Source: Vibrio fortis (lineage in GTDB: Bacteria; Pseudomonadota; Gammaproteobacteria; Enterobacterales; Vibrionaceae). From it: DNA of 64,000 nt. Of the stretch, positions 36,131-45,099 are shown piece after piece. A program made the position numbers and the translations under genes. The stretch is from the NCBI RefSeq assembly GCF_024347475.1, contig NZ_AP025487.1:1612001-1676000 (forward strand), in the 5' to 3' direction. Numbering within the stretch: position 1 is the first letter of the stretch; each line of letters begins with the position of its first letter. The notes beneath the pieces are model-generated. The model was given only the letters and a program-made list of their open reading frames with translations, was not told the origin of the DNA and searched no databases.

Positions 36131-37303
36131 ATGAACAACAAAAAGAACATACTCTTTGTGCATTACGGTGATAACTGGATTCGTGGTAGCGAAGCGTGCT
36201 TAATCAATTTAGTTGCTAGCTTGAACAAGGCAAAATTTCGACCTGTGGTTTGGAGCAATTGCGAACCGTTAGCCGAGCACTTCAAACAGCAGTCAGTACC
36301 TATCGTTCACACGCCTTTTCAATTGTTGTTTGGCTGGAATGCTCCAAGATTCAATCTTTACCAATGGGGTGTTCAATTAAAGCAAGCTACCGACCTCATC
36401 AAACAGCATAAGATTGACCTTGTTCATATCAACAGTGGCGCTCCATGCCAATGGATGTGTATCGCGGCCAAACTGTGTGGCGTGCCAGTTGTGACTCAAC
36501 TTCATAGTGACTATCAACTACGAGATCGTTTTACACTCGGGCTTCACCTCTCACCGAATATCGCCTGCGTGAGTCACGATGTCAGTAAAGGCTTGCTTGA
36601 TGACGGCTATCCCCAAGACCAGCTGTCTGTTATTCACAATGGTGTCGTTCAACATCGAACAACAAACAAAGACGTACGAGAAGAGCTAGATATCCCGCAA
36701 TCAAGCTTCGTGTTCATTACCGTTGGCTCGTTGATAATCAGAAAAGGTGTTGATTTAATCCTTCAATCTCTGAATCGAATCCAATCTCAACAAGATGCGC
36801 ACTTGATTGTCATTGGTGATGGTGAGGACAGAGGCAACCTGATCGCATTAGCGACCGACTTAGGGTTAGCGTCTAAGGTTCACTTTGTAGGAGAAAGAGA
36901 AGATGTGGCAGACTGGCTGTGTGGTAACGTCGACGCGTTTATTAGCGGCGCGAGATACGAAGCCTTTGGTTTAGTTCTTGCTGAAGCAGGACTGGCGAGG
37001 CTACCCGTCATCGCTCCTCGTGTTGGTGGTATACCCGAGTTTATCCACCATAATCGCACCGGTCTTTTATTTGACCCTAGCAATCCTATCGATGACATGT
37101 GCCATCAGATGACCCGACTTATGTCAGATGCGCATTTACGAGGCGACCTCGCGAGTCAACTTTATCACTTAACACACTCGGATCTCACCATCGAAGCAAA
37201 TACTCAGCAATTTGAAAACCTATACCGCAAGGTCATCAACCAGAACGGCTCATCTTCCCTATTCAACGGCTTAAAACCGCTTGTTCGCTGGGCATTTCAT
37301 TAA
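36131..37303 (+). CDS. sypI: Glycosyltransferase family 4
   Basis: A 390-residue GT-B enzyme. N-lobe FVHYGDNWIRGSEACLINLV; C-lobe ITVGSLIIRKGVDLIL and the E-x7-E site SGARYEAFGLVLAEAGLARLPVIAPRVGGIPEFI. It is the first gene after the second syp sigma-54 promoter. sypJ follows after 21 bases. The acceptor sugar is unknown. Confidence 0.93.
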   Translation: MNNKKNILFVHYGDNWIRGSEACLINLVASLNKAKFRPVVWSNCEPLAEHFKQQSVPIVHTPFQLLFGWNAPRFNLYQWGVQLKQATDLIKQHKIDLVHINSGAPCQWMCIAAKLCGVPVVTQLHSDYQLRDRFTLGLHLSPNIACVSHDVSKGLLDDGYPQDQLSVIHNGVVQHRTTNKDVREELDIPQSSFVFITVGSLIIRKGVDLILQSLNRIQSQQDAHLIVIGDGEDRGNLIALATDLGLASKVHFVGEREDVADWLCGNVDAFISGARYEAFGLVLAEAGLARLPVIAPRVGGIPEFIHHNRTGLLFDPSNPIDDMCHQMTRLMSDAHLRGDLASQLYHLTHSDLTIEANTQQFENLYRKVINQNGSSSLFNGLKPLVRWAFH

Positions 37304-37324
37304 CGTCAATCGTTGGAGAGAACT

Positions 37325-38554
37325 ATGAATACTAAAACAGATAATACCAACGACCTCGCTACACATGGATTGGTTTATGATCCGATTCCATTTGCAGGCG
37401 GTTCTAAAATTGCAACACTTGAAATGTTGATGACCACTCACGAATCAATTAAAAATCATCCAAGCCAACGGGTGAACTTTACGATTATTACCGCTGATCC
37501 TAATTCTTGGAATTCAGCTGTCACCAATCTCAATGCGAAAGTGATTACTCTACCTAACTGGGGTTTTCTTACTGTTCCTCAGGGACTGCGTTATTGGATA
37601 GCTCAATGTATTTTAGCTTTGATGTTGCTATTTACATGTATCCGTTTACCACGTGTTGACTATGCCGTTGGTGCCTCAAACCCAGGTATTGATATGGCTC
37701 TGTATATCATCAAATGGGTGTCGAGAGTGCCTATCATACAGCTAGTTCATGGACCTGTTGGGCTTTCTCGTTCAATCGGCCATTGCTTTACACGCGCTGA
37801 TTCCGTGTTCTATTTGTCTTCAAGTGTCGAGTCAATTCACGCCGCTCTAAGCTGTTATTTTTCTAAAACTCATGATGATGAGCAAGCTGAAATCATGACG
37901 CGCTCCGTGCTTGAAAACGCTAGATTTGAATCGTTTAACAACGGTTTAACTCATTCAAACTGGCCAACGCCGAGTAAAGGAACGTCCAACCAAGTTTTTT
38001 GGGCTGCTTCCCTGCTCAAATGGAAAGGGTTAGAAACACTCAACACGGCATTAGATATTGCTAACCAAACTACACCATGGGATGCCAATATTTGCTATAT
38101 CACGCCGCAAAACACACATTTAGGTGTTAGCAGTCTGCCAACTGAAAACGCGCATACTAAACTGTTTCATGCGCCTACCAATCTCGATCAAATACGTGCA
38201 GATTCGGGTATTTTTGTCTCTACCAGTATCAACGAACCATTTGGGTTATCTGTTCTAGAGAGCCTAGCTGCGGGGTTGTGCGTTGTGATTCCAAATGATG
38301 GTGCTTATTGGGATCAAGTTCTTGAACACAAGGTCAACTGTCTTAAATTCACGCCACAAAACCCGCAATCTTTGTATGAGACAGTACAACAACTGATGGA
38401 TGATCCGCAGCTTCGCCAACGTTTGTCACAAGCCTGTTTAGAGATGTCTAAGCAGTATCGAGCGGATCAGTGTTATACCTCTATTTGTGTCGCACTGCGT
38501 GGACAATCTCACAATGCAAAAGTGGTCAGTTCATTGGAGACTTCACATGATTAA
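37325..38554 (+). CDS. sypJ: Glycosyltransferase
   Basis: A 409-residue protein, start at 37325 after GGAGAG. It has an N-terminal Rossmann half with a hydrophobic segment (about 95-118), which suggests membrane association, and a C-lobe with FVSTSINEPFGLSVLESLAAGLCVVIPNDGA (GT1/GT4-type E-x7-E site). The last 8 bases overlap sypK. The sugar is not predictable. Confidence 0.9.
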   Translation: MNTKTDNTNDLATHGLVYDPIPFAGGSKIATLEMLMTTHESIKNHPSQRVNFTIITADPNSWNSAVTNLNAKVITLPNWGFLTVPQGLRYWIAQCILALMLLFTCIRLPRVDYAVGASNPGIDMALYIIKWVSRVPIIQLVHGPVGLSRSIGHCFTRADSVFYLSSSVESIHAALSCYFSKTHDDEQAEIMTRSVLENARFESFNNGLTHSNWPTPSKGTSNQVFWAASLLKWKGLETLNTALDIANQTTPWDANICYITPQNTHLGVSSLPTENAHTKLFHAPTNLDQIRADSGIFVSTSINEPFGLSVLESLAAGLCVVIPNDGAYWDQVLEHKVNCLKFTPQNPQSLYETVQQLMDDPQLRQRLSQACLEMSKQYRADQCYTSICVALRGQSHNAKVVSSLETSHD

Positions 38555-40004
38555 GTCTCTACGTCAGCCGACACCATTCATGAACATGCTCACTTACGGT
38601 GTTGGCTTGGTCATAAGTAAAGGCGCAGCACTAATCATGCTGCCAATTATTGCCAACTACCTAGCGCCTTCTCAGACTGGACGTTTAGATCTACTAGCAT
38701 CGATTGGAGCCGTGGCCGGTATTGTTGTCACCTTTGCTTTGCACGAAGCACTTTATCGCTTTGTTGGAGAAGAGAGTGATTCAAAAAAACGATTTCAAAA
38801 AGCCAGTGAGATATTTTCACTCACTTGCGTTGTTTCTTTAATTCTGTCTATTGTTCTATTCGGCTACATCAATATCAGTTTTAGTCATCAGTTTGCATTC
38901 GCTAGCCGCACTGAGCTTAACTTAATACTTATCTGCGCCTCCCTTGAGGGCATCATTGGGTTGTCTACAGCATGGCTGAGAATGCAGGATAAAGCCCTAA
39001 CGTTTTTGACAGTCAGTGTTGCCTCGACGTTACTACAAATCAGCTTAATTCTTGGCGTGTTATTTTCAGGGCCGAGCGTTGAGAAGATTTTAATCTGCGG
39101 GGTTATTACCTACCTATTCCAAGTCGTCGCGCTACTTATTATCAATCGCTTCAAGCTTGTATTGAACACAACCCCAGCATTTCGAGACTATCTTCGTTAC
39201 GGCTGGCCATTAATGCTGACTGGCCTAATAGGCTTTGGGTTAAATGGTGCGGAACGCTTCTTTGTTGCCTACTCCACGAATCTCGATACGCTTGGCCAAT
39301 ACGCGATTGCGATTAAATTCTCTTTTGCCATGTGTATCCTGGTTCAGCCTTTTGGTATGTGGTGGATGCCAAAACGTTTTAATACTCTAGCGGTTCAAGG
39401 TCGACATAAAACCGCACAGGTAACCCAACTTGGCATCGTCTACATCACCTTACTGACAGTGGGCGTTGCCTTCGCAGCCAAGGCCTTCATCTTGTTGGCG
39501 CTACCGGAAAGCTATCTGTTGTCAGCGCAGCTTGTACTGGGAACGCTGTTATTTTCATGGTTCAAAGAAGTCGCTGAGTTACTCAATATCGGTATTCTTC
39601 ACAGAAAAGCGACCAAATTGCAGCTGTCTATCTCGGTGAGTGCCACTTTAATCGGGCTTGGCATGATGTGGCTGCTCAGCGGCTTTGGCGTCTGGGGCAT
39701 TATTGGCGCGCTCTGTATTGCCCAAGCTTTTAAAGCTGTCGCTGTGTTTATCTACAGTCAAAAACTCACTCACCTTCCCTACTCGTTAGGTTTATTTGTC
39801 TTTGAGTTTAATGTGTTGGTTCTGTCCCTTTTGCTAGCGCTTTCCATGCAAAATGTTTGGTTGTGTATGGGCATGGCAGTGATTGCTCCCATCATTTGCT
39901 GTATTCCTGCATATCGTGTCGAAGCCGTAAGAGATTTGGTTCAGCAATGTGGCACTAAAGTCATTAGCAAATTCGGAACCTCATCTGGGCACAAGCCTTG
40001 CTAG
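38547..40004 (+). CDS. sypK: Polysaccharide flippase (Wzx-like)
   Basis: Integral membrane protein of 485 residues with about 12-14 membrane segments. It moves lipid-linked repeat units across the inner membrane. It starts MIKSLRQPTPFMNMLTYGVGLVISKGAALIMLPIIANYLAPSQTG, the typical Wzx/RfbX N-terminus, preceded by GGAGAC. The start overlaps the end of sypJ by 8 bases. Confidence 0.92.
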   Translation: MIKSLRQPTPFMNMLTYGVGLVISKGAALIMLPIIANYLAPSQTGRLDLLASIGAVAGIVVTFALHEALYRFVGEESDSKKRFQKASEIFSLTCVVSLILSIVLFGYINISFSHQFAFASRTELNLILICASLEGIIGLSTAWLRMQDKALTFLTVSVASTLLQISLILGVLFSGPSVEKILICGVITYLFQVVALLIINRFKLVLNTTPAFRDYLRYGWPLMLTGLIGFGLNGAERFFVAYSTNLDTLGQYAIAIKFSFAMCILVQPFGMWWMPKRFNTLAVQGRHKTAQVTQLGIVYITLLTVGVAFAAKAFILLALPESYLLSAQLVLGTLLFSWFKEVAELLNIGILHRKATKLQLSISVSATLIGLGMMWLLSGFGVWGIIGALCIAQAFKAVAVFIYSQKLTHLPYSLGLFVFEFNVLVLSLLLALSMQNVWLCMGMAVIAPIICCIPAYRVEAVRDLVQQCGTKVISKFGTSSGHKPC

Positions 40005-40034
40005 GTAAGCTATATGACGCAGAGGAATTTCATT

Positions 40035-41423
40035 ATGACAAACGCCGCTCAAAAATTACCGTCAATCGTCACAGTATCCATGCTGTGCTTTTTGATGGGT
40101 GGCGTATGGTTTCTTGCACCACACCCTGCTGTAGCGTTATGCCTCGCGTTTGTTCCACTGGGTGCTCTCTTTGTCATTAATAAAACCTATTGGTTGGTGA
40201 TTCTTTTCGTCGTCTTCTCGTTTTTCCGTATTCATGAAGCCATTCCTCAACTTTATGCATTCAAATTACCACTGTTTCTGTCTCTCGGTGCTCTGTCCGC
40301 TCTGATATGGCACACACTCATTAGTAAGGAATTAAAACCCTATTGGCATCGCTCACTCTCTTGGTTGGCGCTGTTCTGGTTACTTGTGACAATTGGTCTC
40401 GTATTTGCGTCGAACCGAGGCGTTGCAATCCAAGAATTTAAAGGAATCTATTGGAAAATCATGGTGATGACACTCGCCATCGTATGGTTAGTAAATAGCA
40501 TGGATAAGCTCGCAAAAACGTCTACTATCATTATCTTTTCCGGCTGCTTAATTGGCGTTATCGCTATCTCTAATTCAATTAATGGAGTTGGACTCGTCGA
40601 AGGTACTCGTGTGACCATCGGACGTGATATTGGCTCAATGTTAGGCGACCCTAACGACCTTGCTCTTGTGCTTATGTTCCCTATGGCGTTTGCAATCAGC
40701 CAAGCGACGACTAAAGGCATCCCTACGGCGCACCGTCTCGTCGGAGCTGCCGCTTGTTTAATCCTGCTCTACGCCGTTATCGCAACACAAAGCCGCGGAG
40801 GACTGTTGGGTTCTATCGCTGTACTTGGAATTTTCGCCTTGAGTATCATTCGTTCTAAAGTCACTTTAATCGGCTTGGGAGCAATCGCCGCAGTTGGGCT
40901 TTATTTTGCTGCTGGTATATCAGACCGAGCTTCAGGGGGAGCCGCTGAAGCCGGTATTGATGCCTCTGCGATGGGGCGACTTTATGCTTGGGAAGCGGCG
41001 TTTAAAATGGCTCTCGATAACCCGCTTACAGGGGTCGGCTTAAACAACTTTTATTCGAATTACTTTTTCTATAGCCCTCATTGGGATGGCCTCAACCACG
41101 CAGTGCACAGTACTTGGTTTGGGGTACTTGCCGAAACGGGCTTTGTTGGTTTAATTGTATTTATCATTTTGATTGGCTCTTTGCTCATCACTGCGCGCAA
41201 AACCTTAAAACAAATCAAAGATAAGGGTAATTCCGTCAACCCGATCCTCTACTCTTCAGCGTTCGCCGTTTATGCTGGGCTTATCGGGACAATTGTGTCT
41301 GGCACCTTCCTCACTCAAGGCTTTAACTGGCCTATCTATATCCTTTCCGCACTCACCGTTTGTGTTTCTCATATATCTCAGACTGAATGTCAAAATGAGA
41401 AACCAAATAAACCACAACCTTAA
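40035..41423 (+). CDS. sypL: O-antigen ligase / polymerase (Wzy-like) membrane protein
   Basis: Membrane protein of about 462 residues with some 11 hydrophobic segments. A large loop near the C-terminus contains GRLYAWEAAFKMALDNPLTGVGLNNFYSNY and a downstream His (LNHAVHSTW), the Wzy_C pattern. It would polymerise or transfer the polysaccharide at the periplasmic face. The ATG at 40035 follows AGAGGA; an ATG at 40014 is also possible. Confidence 0.9.
   Translation: MTNAAQKLPSIVTVSMLCFLMGGVWFLAPHPAVALCLAFVPLGALFVINKTYWLVILFVVFSFFRIHEAIPQLYAFKLPLFLSLGALSALIWHTLISKELKPYWHRSLSWLALFWLLVTIGLVFASNRGVAIQEFKGIYWKIMVMTLAIVWLVNSMDKLAKTSTIIIFSGCLIGVIAISNSINGVGLVEGTRVTIGRDIGSMLGDPNDLALVLMFPMAFAISQATTKGIPTAHRLVGAAACLILLYAVIATQSRGGLLGSIAVLGIFALSIIRSKVTLIGLGAIAAVGLYFAAGISDRASGGAAEAGIDASAMGRLYAWEAAFKMALDNPLTGVGLNNFYSNYFFYSPHWDGLNHAVHSTWFGVLAETGFVGLIVFIILIGSLLITARKTLKQIKDKGNSVNPILYSSAFAVYAGLIGTIVSGTFLTQGFNWPIYILSALTVCVSHISQTECQNEKPNKPQP
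41387..41401 (-). promoter_or_regulatory. SypG enhancer-like site upstream of sypM
   Basis: On the minus strand the sequence is TTCTCA-TTT-TGACAT, matching the TTCTCA-N3-TG core and nearly identical to the third site before sypI. It lies inside the 3' end of sypL, about 82 bp upstream of the expected sypM start. Confidence 0.6.
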
Positions 41424-41449
41424 GCGCCTGAAAAATAATAATTTTTTAT

Positions 41450-41467
41450 ATGGCACGTATAATGAAA
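41450..41467 (+). promoter_or_regulatory. Degenerate sigma-54 promoter of sypM
   Basis: ATGGCACGTATAATGAAA has a perfect TGGCACG at the -24 position but GA instead of GC at -12 (GG 41452-41453, 10 bases, GA 41464-41465). V. fischeri has a sigma-54 promoter at this place. This version is probably weak, or is read by sigma-70. Confidence 0.55.
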
Positions 41468-41501
41468 GTACTCCATTAAAACAAGAAATGGAGATTTCAA
41501 A

Positions 41502-42275
41502 ATGACGTCAGTATCAGTACATCAATTTAAGACTTGGTTGAAGTTTCATCCTAATTCTCATATTCGTAATCTGTTTTTCATTTTGAAAGACATACGTAAC
41601 GCCGAACTTCCGTTACCAAAATTCGCAAGTAAGTGCCTTTACCATGCTCACAACAGCGTCTCTGGTTTGATTTCGGGTATCACTCGTTTTTTCTATTGGA
41701 CACCGGCTTTCAAAGGACGTCTGAACCAATGCGGTAAGCACCTATACCTTTATGGAGGTTTACCATTTGTAAGTGGTCCTTTAACTATTGATGTAGGTAA
41801 CGAGTGTCGTATTTCAGGTCACACTACTTTTTCTGGCTGCACGCAGCCTACGGCAGATGGCAGTCAGCCTTCGTTAGAAATCGGCGATAACGTTGATGTC
41901 GGTTGGCAGTCCACCATTGCAGTCGGTAGACGAGTTGTCCTGTCAGACAATGTGCGGATCGCTAGTGGTGCATTCCTATTTGGTTATTCTGGGCATCCTC
42001 TCGATGCACGTCGACGCGCCCTTGGTGAAGGTGACGACCCTGAACAAATTGGCGATATCATTCTTGAACAAGACGTTTGGCTTGGTACCAATGTCACCGT
42101 AAAAGGTGGTGTCACTATTGGTGAAGGCAGTGTTGTTGCAGCAGGAAGCGTGGTGACAAAGAGTGTGCCTCCATTTTCAATTGTCGCGGGTAATCCAGCG
42201 CGCATTGTTGGAAACATCCCGAATCAATCAAGTATGTTCGATAGTGAACAATCTAAAGGAGGTCATCATGCGTGA
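41502..42275 (+). CDS. sypM: Acyltransferase with left-handed beta-helix
   Basis: A 257-residue protein whose C-terminal half shows hexapeptide repeats (ISGHTTF, LEIGDNVDVG, IILEQDVWLGTNVTVKGGVTIGEGSVVAAGSVVTKSVPPFSIVAGNPARIVG). The last part is typical of WbbJ/CysE-type O-acetyltransferases. The helical N-terminus (about 1-70) is specific to this protein. It likely O-acetylates the syp polysaccharide or a precursor with acetyl-CoA. It overlaps sypN by 8 bases. Confidence 0.9.
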   Translation: MTSVSVHQFKTWLKFHPNSHIRNLFFILKDIRNAELPLPKFASKCLYHAHNSVSGLISGITRFFYWTPAFKGRLNQCGKHLYLYGGLPFVSGPLTIDVGNECRISGHTTFSGCTQPTADGSQPSLEIGDNVDVGWQSTIAVGRRVVLSDNVRIASGAFLFGYSGHPLDARRRALGEGDDPEQIGDIILEQDVWLGTNVTVKGGVTIGEGSVVAAGSVVTKSVPPFSIVAGNPARIVGNIPNQSSMFDSEQSKGGHHA

Positions 42276-43386
42276 TCTCATTGTTTTCGGAGAAGACTTC
42301 GGTGGGCTACCTTCATCGACACAACACCTGATTCGTCACTTGGCGAAGCAGCACAAGGTGTTATGGGTAAACTCGATTGGTTTGAGACAGCCAAAGCTGA
42401 ATCTCAAAGACGCAACTCGTGCATTAAACAAACTCATTGGAAGAAGTAACGCACAAACGCAAAACATGTTGCCTAACCAGCAATTCGACAATATAACTGT
42501 GGTGAATCTTAAAACCATACCAGCACCACGCTCTTCGATTGCGAGAAAGCTTGCTAAAAAGCTTATGCTGACTCAACTAAAGCCGGTTATTAAACAGTTA
42601 GGAATGAACAACCCAGTACTTTGGACTTCATTACCAACGGCAGCTGACCTTTGTGGTTGTTTGGGAGAAAGTCATGTTGTTTACTACTGTGGTGACGACT
42701 TTGCTGCATTGGCTGGCGTTGACCACCAGTGTGTTGCTCAGCATGAACAGGACTTGATCCAAAAGGCGGATGTGATCTTTGCTGTCAGTGACAAGTTGAT
42801 GAACAAATTTCCTCACGGCAAAGCGCACTTGTTGCCACACGGTGTCGATTTTTCTCTATTTTCGACACCCTCTGAACGTGCGTTAGACCTACCTAGCAAC
42901 CACCGCCCTATTGCAGGTTTTTACGGCAGTTTATCTCAATGGCTGGATTATGATTTGATTGAGAGAACGGCATTAGCACGCTCAGATTGGGACTTTGTTT
43001 TCATCGGACCAAATGAATTAGACGAGCTCGCACTGCCAACACTGAGTAATGTTTTCTATCTAGGCCCAAGAGCGCACCATGAATTGCCACGTTATTCTCA
43101 ACACTGGGATGTAAGTTGGTTGCCATTTGTCGACAACGAACAAATTAGAGCTTGTAGCCCATTAAAACTCATGGAATATCTTGCGGCTGGCACCCCTGTC
43201 GTTTCTACTCCTTTCCCGGCACTCAAGCCTTATCAAGAGTATGTGACAACCGCTCATAACGCTGAACAGACATCACAAGCCTTAACTCATGCTCGCCAAT
43301 CACGCGCTGTTTCACCAACGATTGTTGAAAAAGAGAGTTGGAAGAGTCGCGGTGAGATTGTTCACTCTATTTTGGAGTCGCTATGA
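42268..43386 (+). CDS. sypN: Glycosyltransferase
   Basis: A 372-residue GT-B enzyme. Start at 42268 follows a perfect AAAGGAGGT box inside the end of sypM; an in-frame longer start at 42163 would overlap sypM by 113 bases and is rejected. N-lobe IVFGEDFGGLPSSTQHLIRHLAKQHKVLWVNSIGLR; C-lobe WLPFVDNEQIRACSPLKLMEYLAAGTPVVSTPFPALKPY (E-x7-like nucleotide site). It overlaps sypO by four bases. Confidence 0.92.
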   Translation: MRDLIVFGEDFGGLPSSTQHLIRHLAKQHKVLWVNSIGLRQPKLNLKDATRALNKLIGRSNAQTQNMLPNQQFDNITVVNLKTIPAPRSSIARKLAKKLMLTQLKPVIKQLGMNNPVLWTSLPTAADLCGCLGESHVVYYCGDDFAALAGVDHQCVAQHEQDLIQKADVIFAVSDKLMNKFPHGKAHLLPHGVDFSLFSTPSERALDLPSNHRPIAGFYGSLSQWLDYDLIERTALARSDWDFVFIGPNELDELALPTLSNVFYLGPRAHHELPRYSQHWDVSWLPFVDNEQIRACSPLKLMEYLAAGTPVVSTPFPALKPYQEYVTTAHNAEQTSQALTHARQSRAVSPTIVEKESWKSRGEIVHSILESL

Positions 43387-44807
43387 ATAATCTAAAAACT
43401 CGTTTATTGCACATACTGTATGGTGCGTGGCGACAACGCTACGTGATTATTATCCCAATGTTGATATTGCCTGTCATTGGCCTGTTAGTAGCGAACCTAA
43501 CGCCTAAAAAGTACGATTCGCATACCAGCATGCTGATTCAAGAAACGGCTAAGATGAACCCGTTCTTAGAAGACATTGCCGTATCAACCATGCTTAAAGA
43601 TCGCATCAACGCGCTTAAGACACTGCTTCACAGTCGTCATGTTCTTTACTCGGTTGCCAAAGAGCTAGAACTGATTGATTCAAGCATGTCTAGCATCGAG
43701 CAAGAGCAGATCATTAATGACCTTTCACAACGACTAATGGTTACACAACTGGGTAAAGATTTTCTAAAAATCAGTCTGACTAGCGACACGCCTGACAGAA
43801 TGGAAGAGACACTCACATCCGTCAGCGAGCACTTTATTGCTCAGTTGCTTGCGCCCGAGCGTTCTTCAATTGAAGACTCTAGTAACTTTCTCGCAATCCA
43901 CATAGAAAAACGCCGTGAAGCATTAGACGAAGCGGAACAAGCGTTGGCGCTTTATCGCAACAATAACATTGAGTCGACTCCAGAGATTCAAAGCCAGAGC
44001 CTCAACCGCTTAGCGGCTCTCAAACAGAGCCTGTCGGAAAAAGAAGCAGAGATGGCAGGCGTTAAGAAAAGCCTAGGTTCAATGGATCAACAACTCTCTC
44101 GAACTAACCCAGTTATCGGGAAAATAGAAGATCAGATCATTGATATCCGTAGTGAACTTACATTGCTACAAGCGAAATACACAAACAAGCACAGTGCCGT
44201 TCAAGCCAAACTTCGAGAGTTAGAAAGACTAGAAAGCGAACGCAAAACTTTGCTCGAAATGAAGCAACCTAACTTGAATAGCGATCAATTATGGGACATC
44301 GCCAGCAGCAATACCTTTAATGATGTATCTGAACTACAGCCGTTATTGGTAACCCAACTGCACAGCTTACAACTTGTCCGTGCACGTTTTGAATCACTGA
44401 AAGAGGAGACCAAAAGCCTCAAAACCATGATCTTTGAACTTGAAAACAAAGCCAACAACTTTGGCCAAAATGCGAAAGAGATGTACCGGTTGCAGCGTGA
44501 TGTTCAAATCAAACGCCAACTCTATGATGAATTGGTTGAACGTTATGAAATGGCTCAACTTACTGGATCTCTTGGGGTGTTTGAGCAAAACAAGCGTGTC
44601 AAAATCATCGACCTACCTTACACACCAAGCATTCCGTCTAACATGCCTTCATTTATCTTTGTAATTGCTGGTTTGATTGCTGGGATAGGATTTGGGATAG
44701 GTTTAGCTATACTGTTTGAACTGTTCGATTCATCAGTGAAAGGAAGTGCACAAGTTGAAGAAGTCTTAGGTGTTCCTGTTGTTACCGTGATTCCTAGAAT
44801 GAACTAA
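43383..44807 (+). CDS. sypO: Polysaccharide chain-length determinant (Wzz-like)
   Basis: A 474-residue inner-membrane co-polymerase. Membrane segments at about 20-40 (VIIIPMLILPVIGLLVANL) and 430-452 (FIFVIAGLIAGIGFGIGLAILF) flank a long periplasmic coiled coil with heptads. There is no fused kinase domain, so SypD would be the separate partner. The start overlaps sypN (ATGA). A strong terminator follows. Confidence 0.93.
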   Translation: MNNLKTRLLHILYGAWRQRYVIIIPMLILPVIGLLVANLTPKKYDSHTSMLIQETAKMNPFLEDIAVSTMLKDRINALKTLLHSRHVLYSVAKELELIDSSMSSIEQEQIINDLSQRLMVTQLGKDFLKISLTSDTPDRMEETLTSVSEHFIAQLLAPERSSIEDSSNFLAIHIEKRREALDEAEQALALYRNNNIESTPEIQSQSLNRLAALKQSLSEKEAEMAGVKKSLGSMDQQLSRTNPVIGKIEDQIIDIRSELTLLQAKYTNKHSAVQAKLRELERLESERKTLLEMKQPNLNSDQLWDIASSNTFNDVSELQPLLVTQLHSLQLVRARFESLKEETKSLKTMIFELENKANNFGQNAKEMYRLQRDVQIKRQLYDELVERYEMAQLTGSLGVFEQNKRVKIIDLPYTPSIPSNMPSFIFVIAGLIAGIGFGIGLAILFELFDSSVKGSAQVEEVLGVPVVTVIPRMN

Positions 44808-44833
44808 CTTTTCCGATGATTATTGCGCCTGAA

Positions 44834-44860
44834 CCACCAGCTCTGTCTGGTGGTTTTTTT
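44834..44860 (+). terminator. Terminator after sypO
   Basis: CCACCAG (44834-44840) and CTGGTGG (44847-44853) form a 7-bp stem with a 6-base loop, followed by seven T. It ends the sypI/M-to-O transcript and explains why sypP has its own promoter. Confidence 0.92.
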
Positions 44861-44913
44861 ATTTTGTCAACTTATACGTTTCTTACCAATCCGTTTTTCA
44901 ATAGGCGTTTTGA

Positions 44914-44928
44914 TTTTCAATTTGAGAA
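44914..44928 (-). promoter_or_regulatory. SypG enhancer-like site upstream of sypP
   Basis: The minus strand reads TTCTCA-AAT-TGAAAA, matching the TTCTCA-N3-TG core. Its centre is about 90 bp upstream of the expected sypP start, similar to the spacing at sypI and sypM. Confidence 0.6.
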
Positions 44929-44984
44929 TGAGATTTCAAAACCTCCCAAATTCGAATAAGCCACTGTATTTATTGCTTAATTTT

Positions 44985-45003
44985 CTTGGCACGGCACCTG
45001 CTA
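44985..45003 (+). promoter_or_regulatory. Sigma-54 promoter of sypP
   Basis: TTGGCACGGCACCTGCTAG has GG at 44987-44988 and GC at 44999-45000, spaced by 10, with the full TTGGCACG box. Start expected near 45011, 90 bases before sypP. Confidence 0.88.
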
Positions 45004-45099
45004 GGTAGAGGTATAGCTGAATAAAGGACCGAGAATATTCAGAAAATCTCAAAAGGCTTATTCACCCACTAACCAACAACATTTACAGCGGAGTTCCAC

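Noticed and set aside
41553..41566. TTCTCA-TAT-TCG inside sypM coding sequence
   Set aside because: It lies downstream of the promoter within coding sequence and lacks the TG step.
42163..42267. Longer sypN start at 42163
   Set aside because: It would overlap sypM by 113 bases, while a perfect ribosome site stands before the ATG at 42268.
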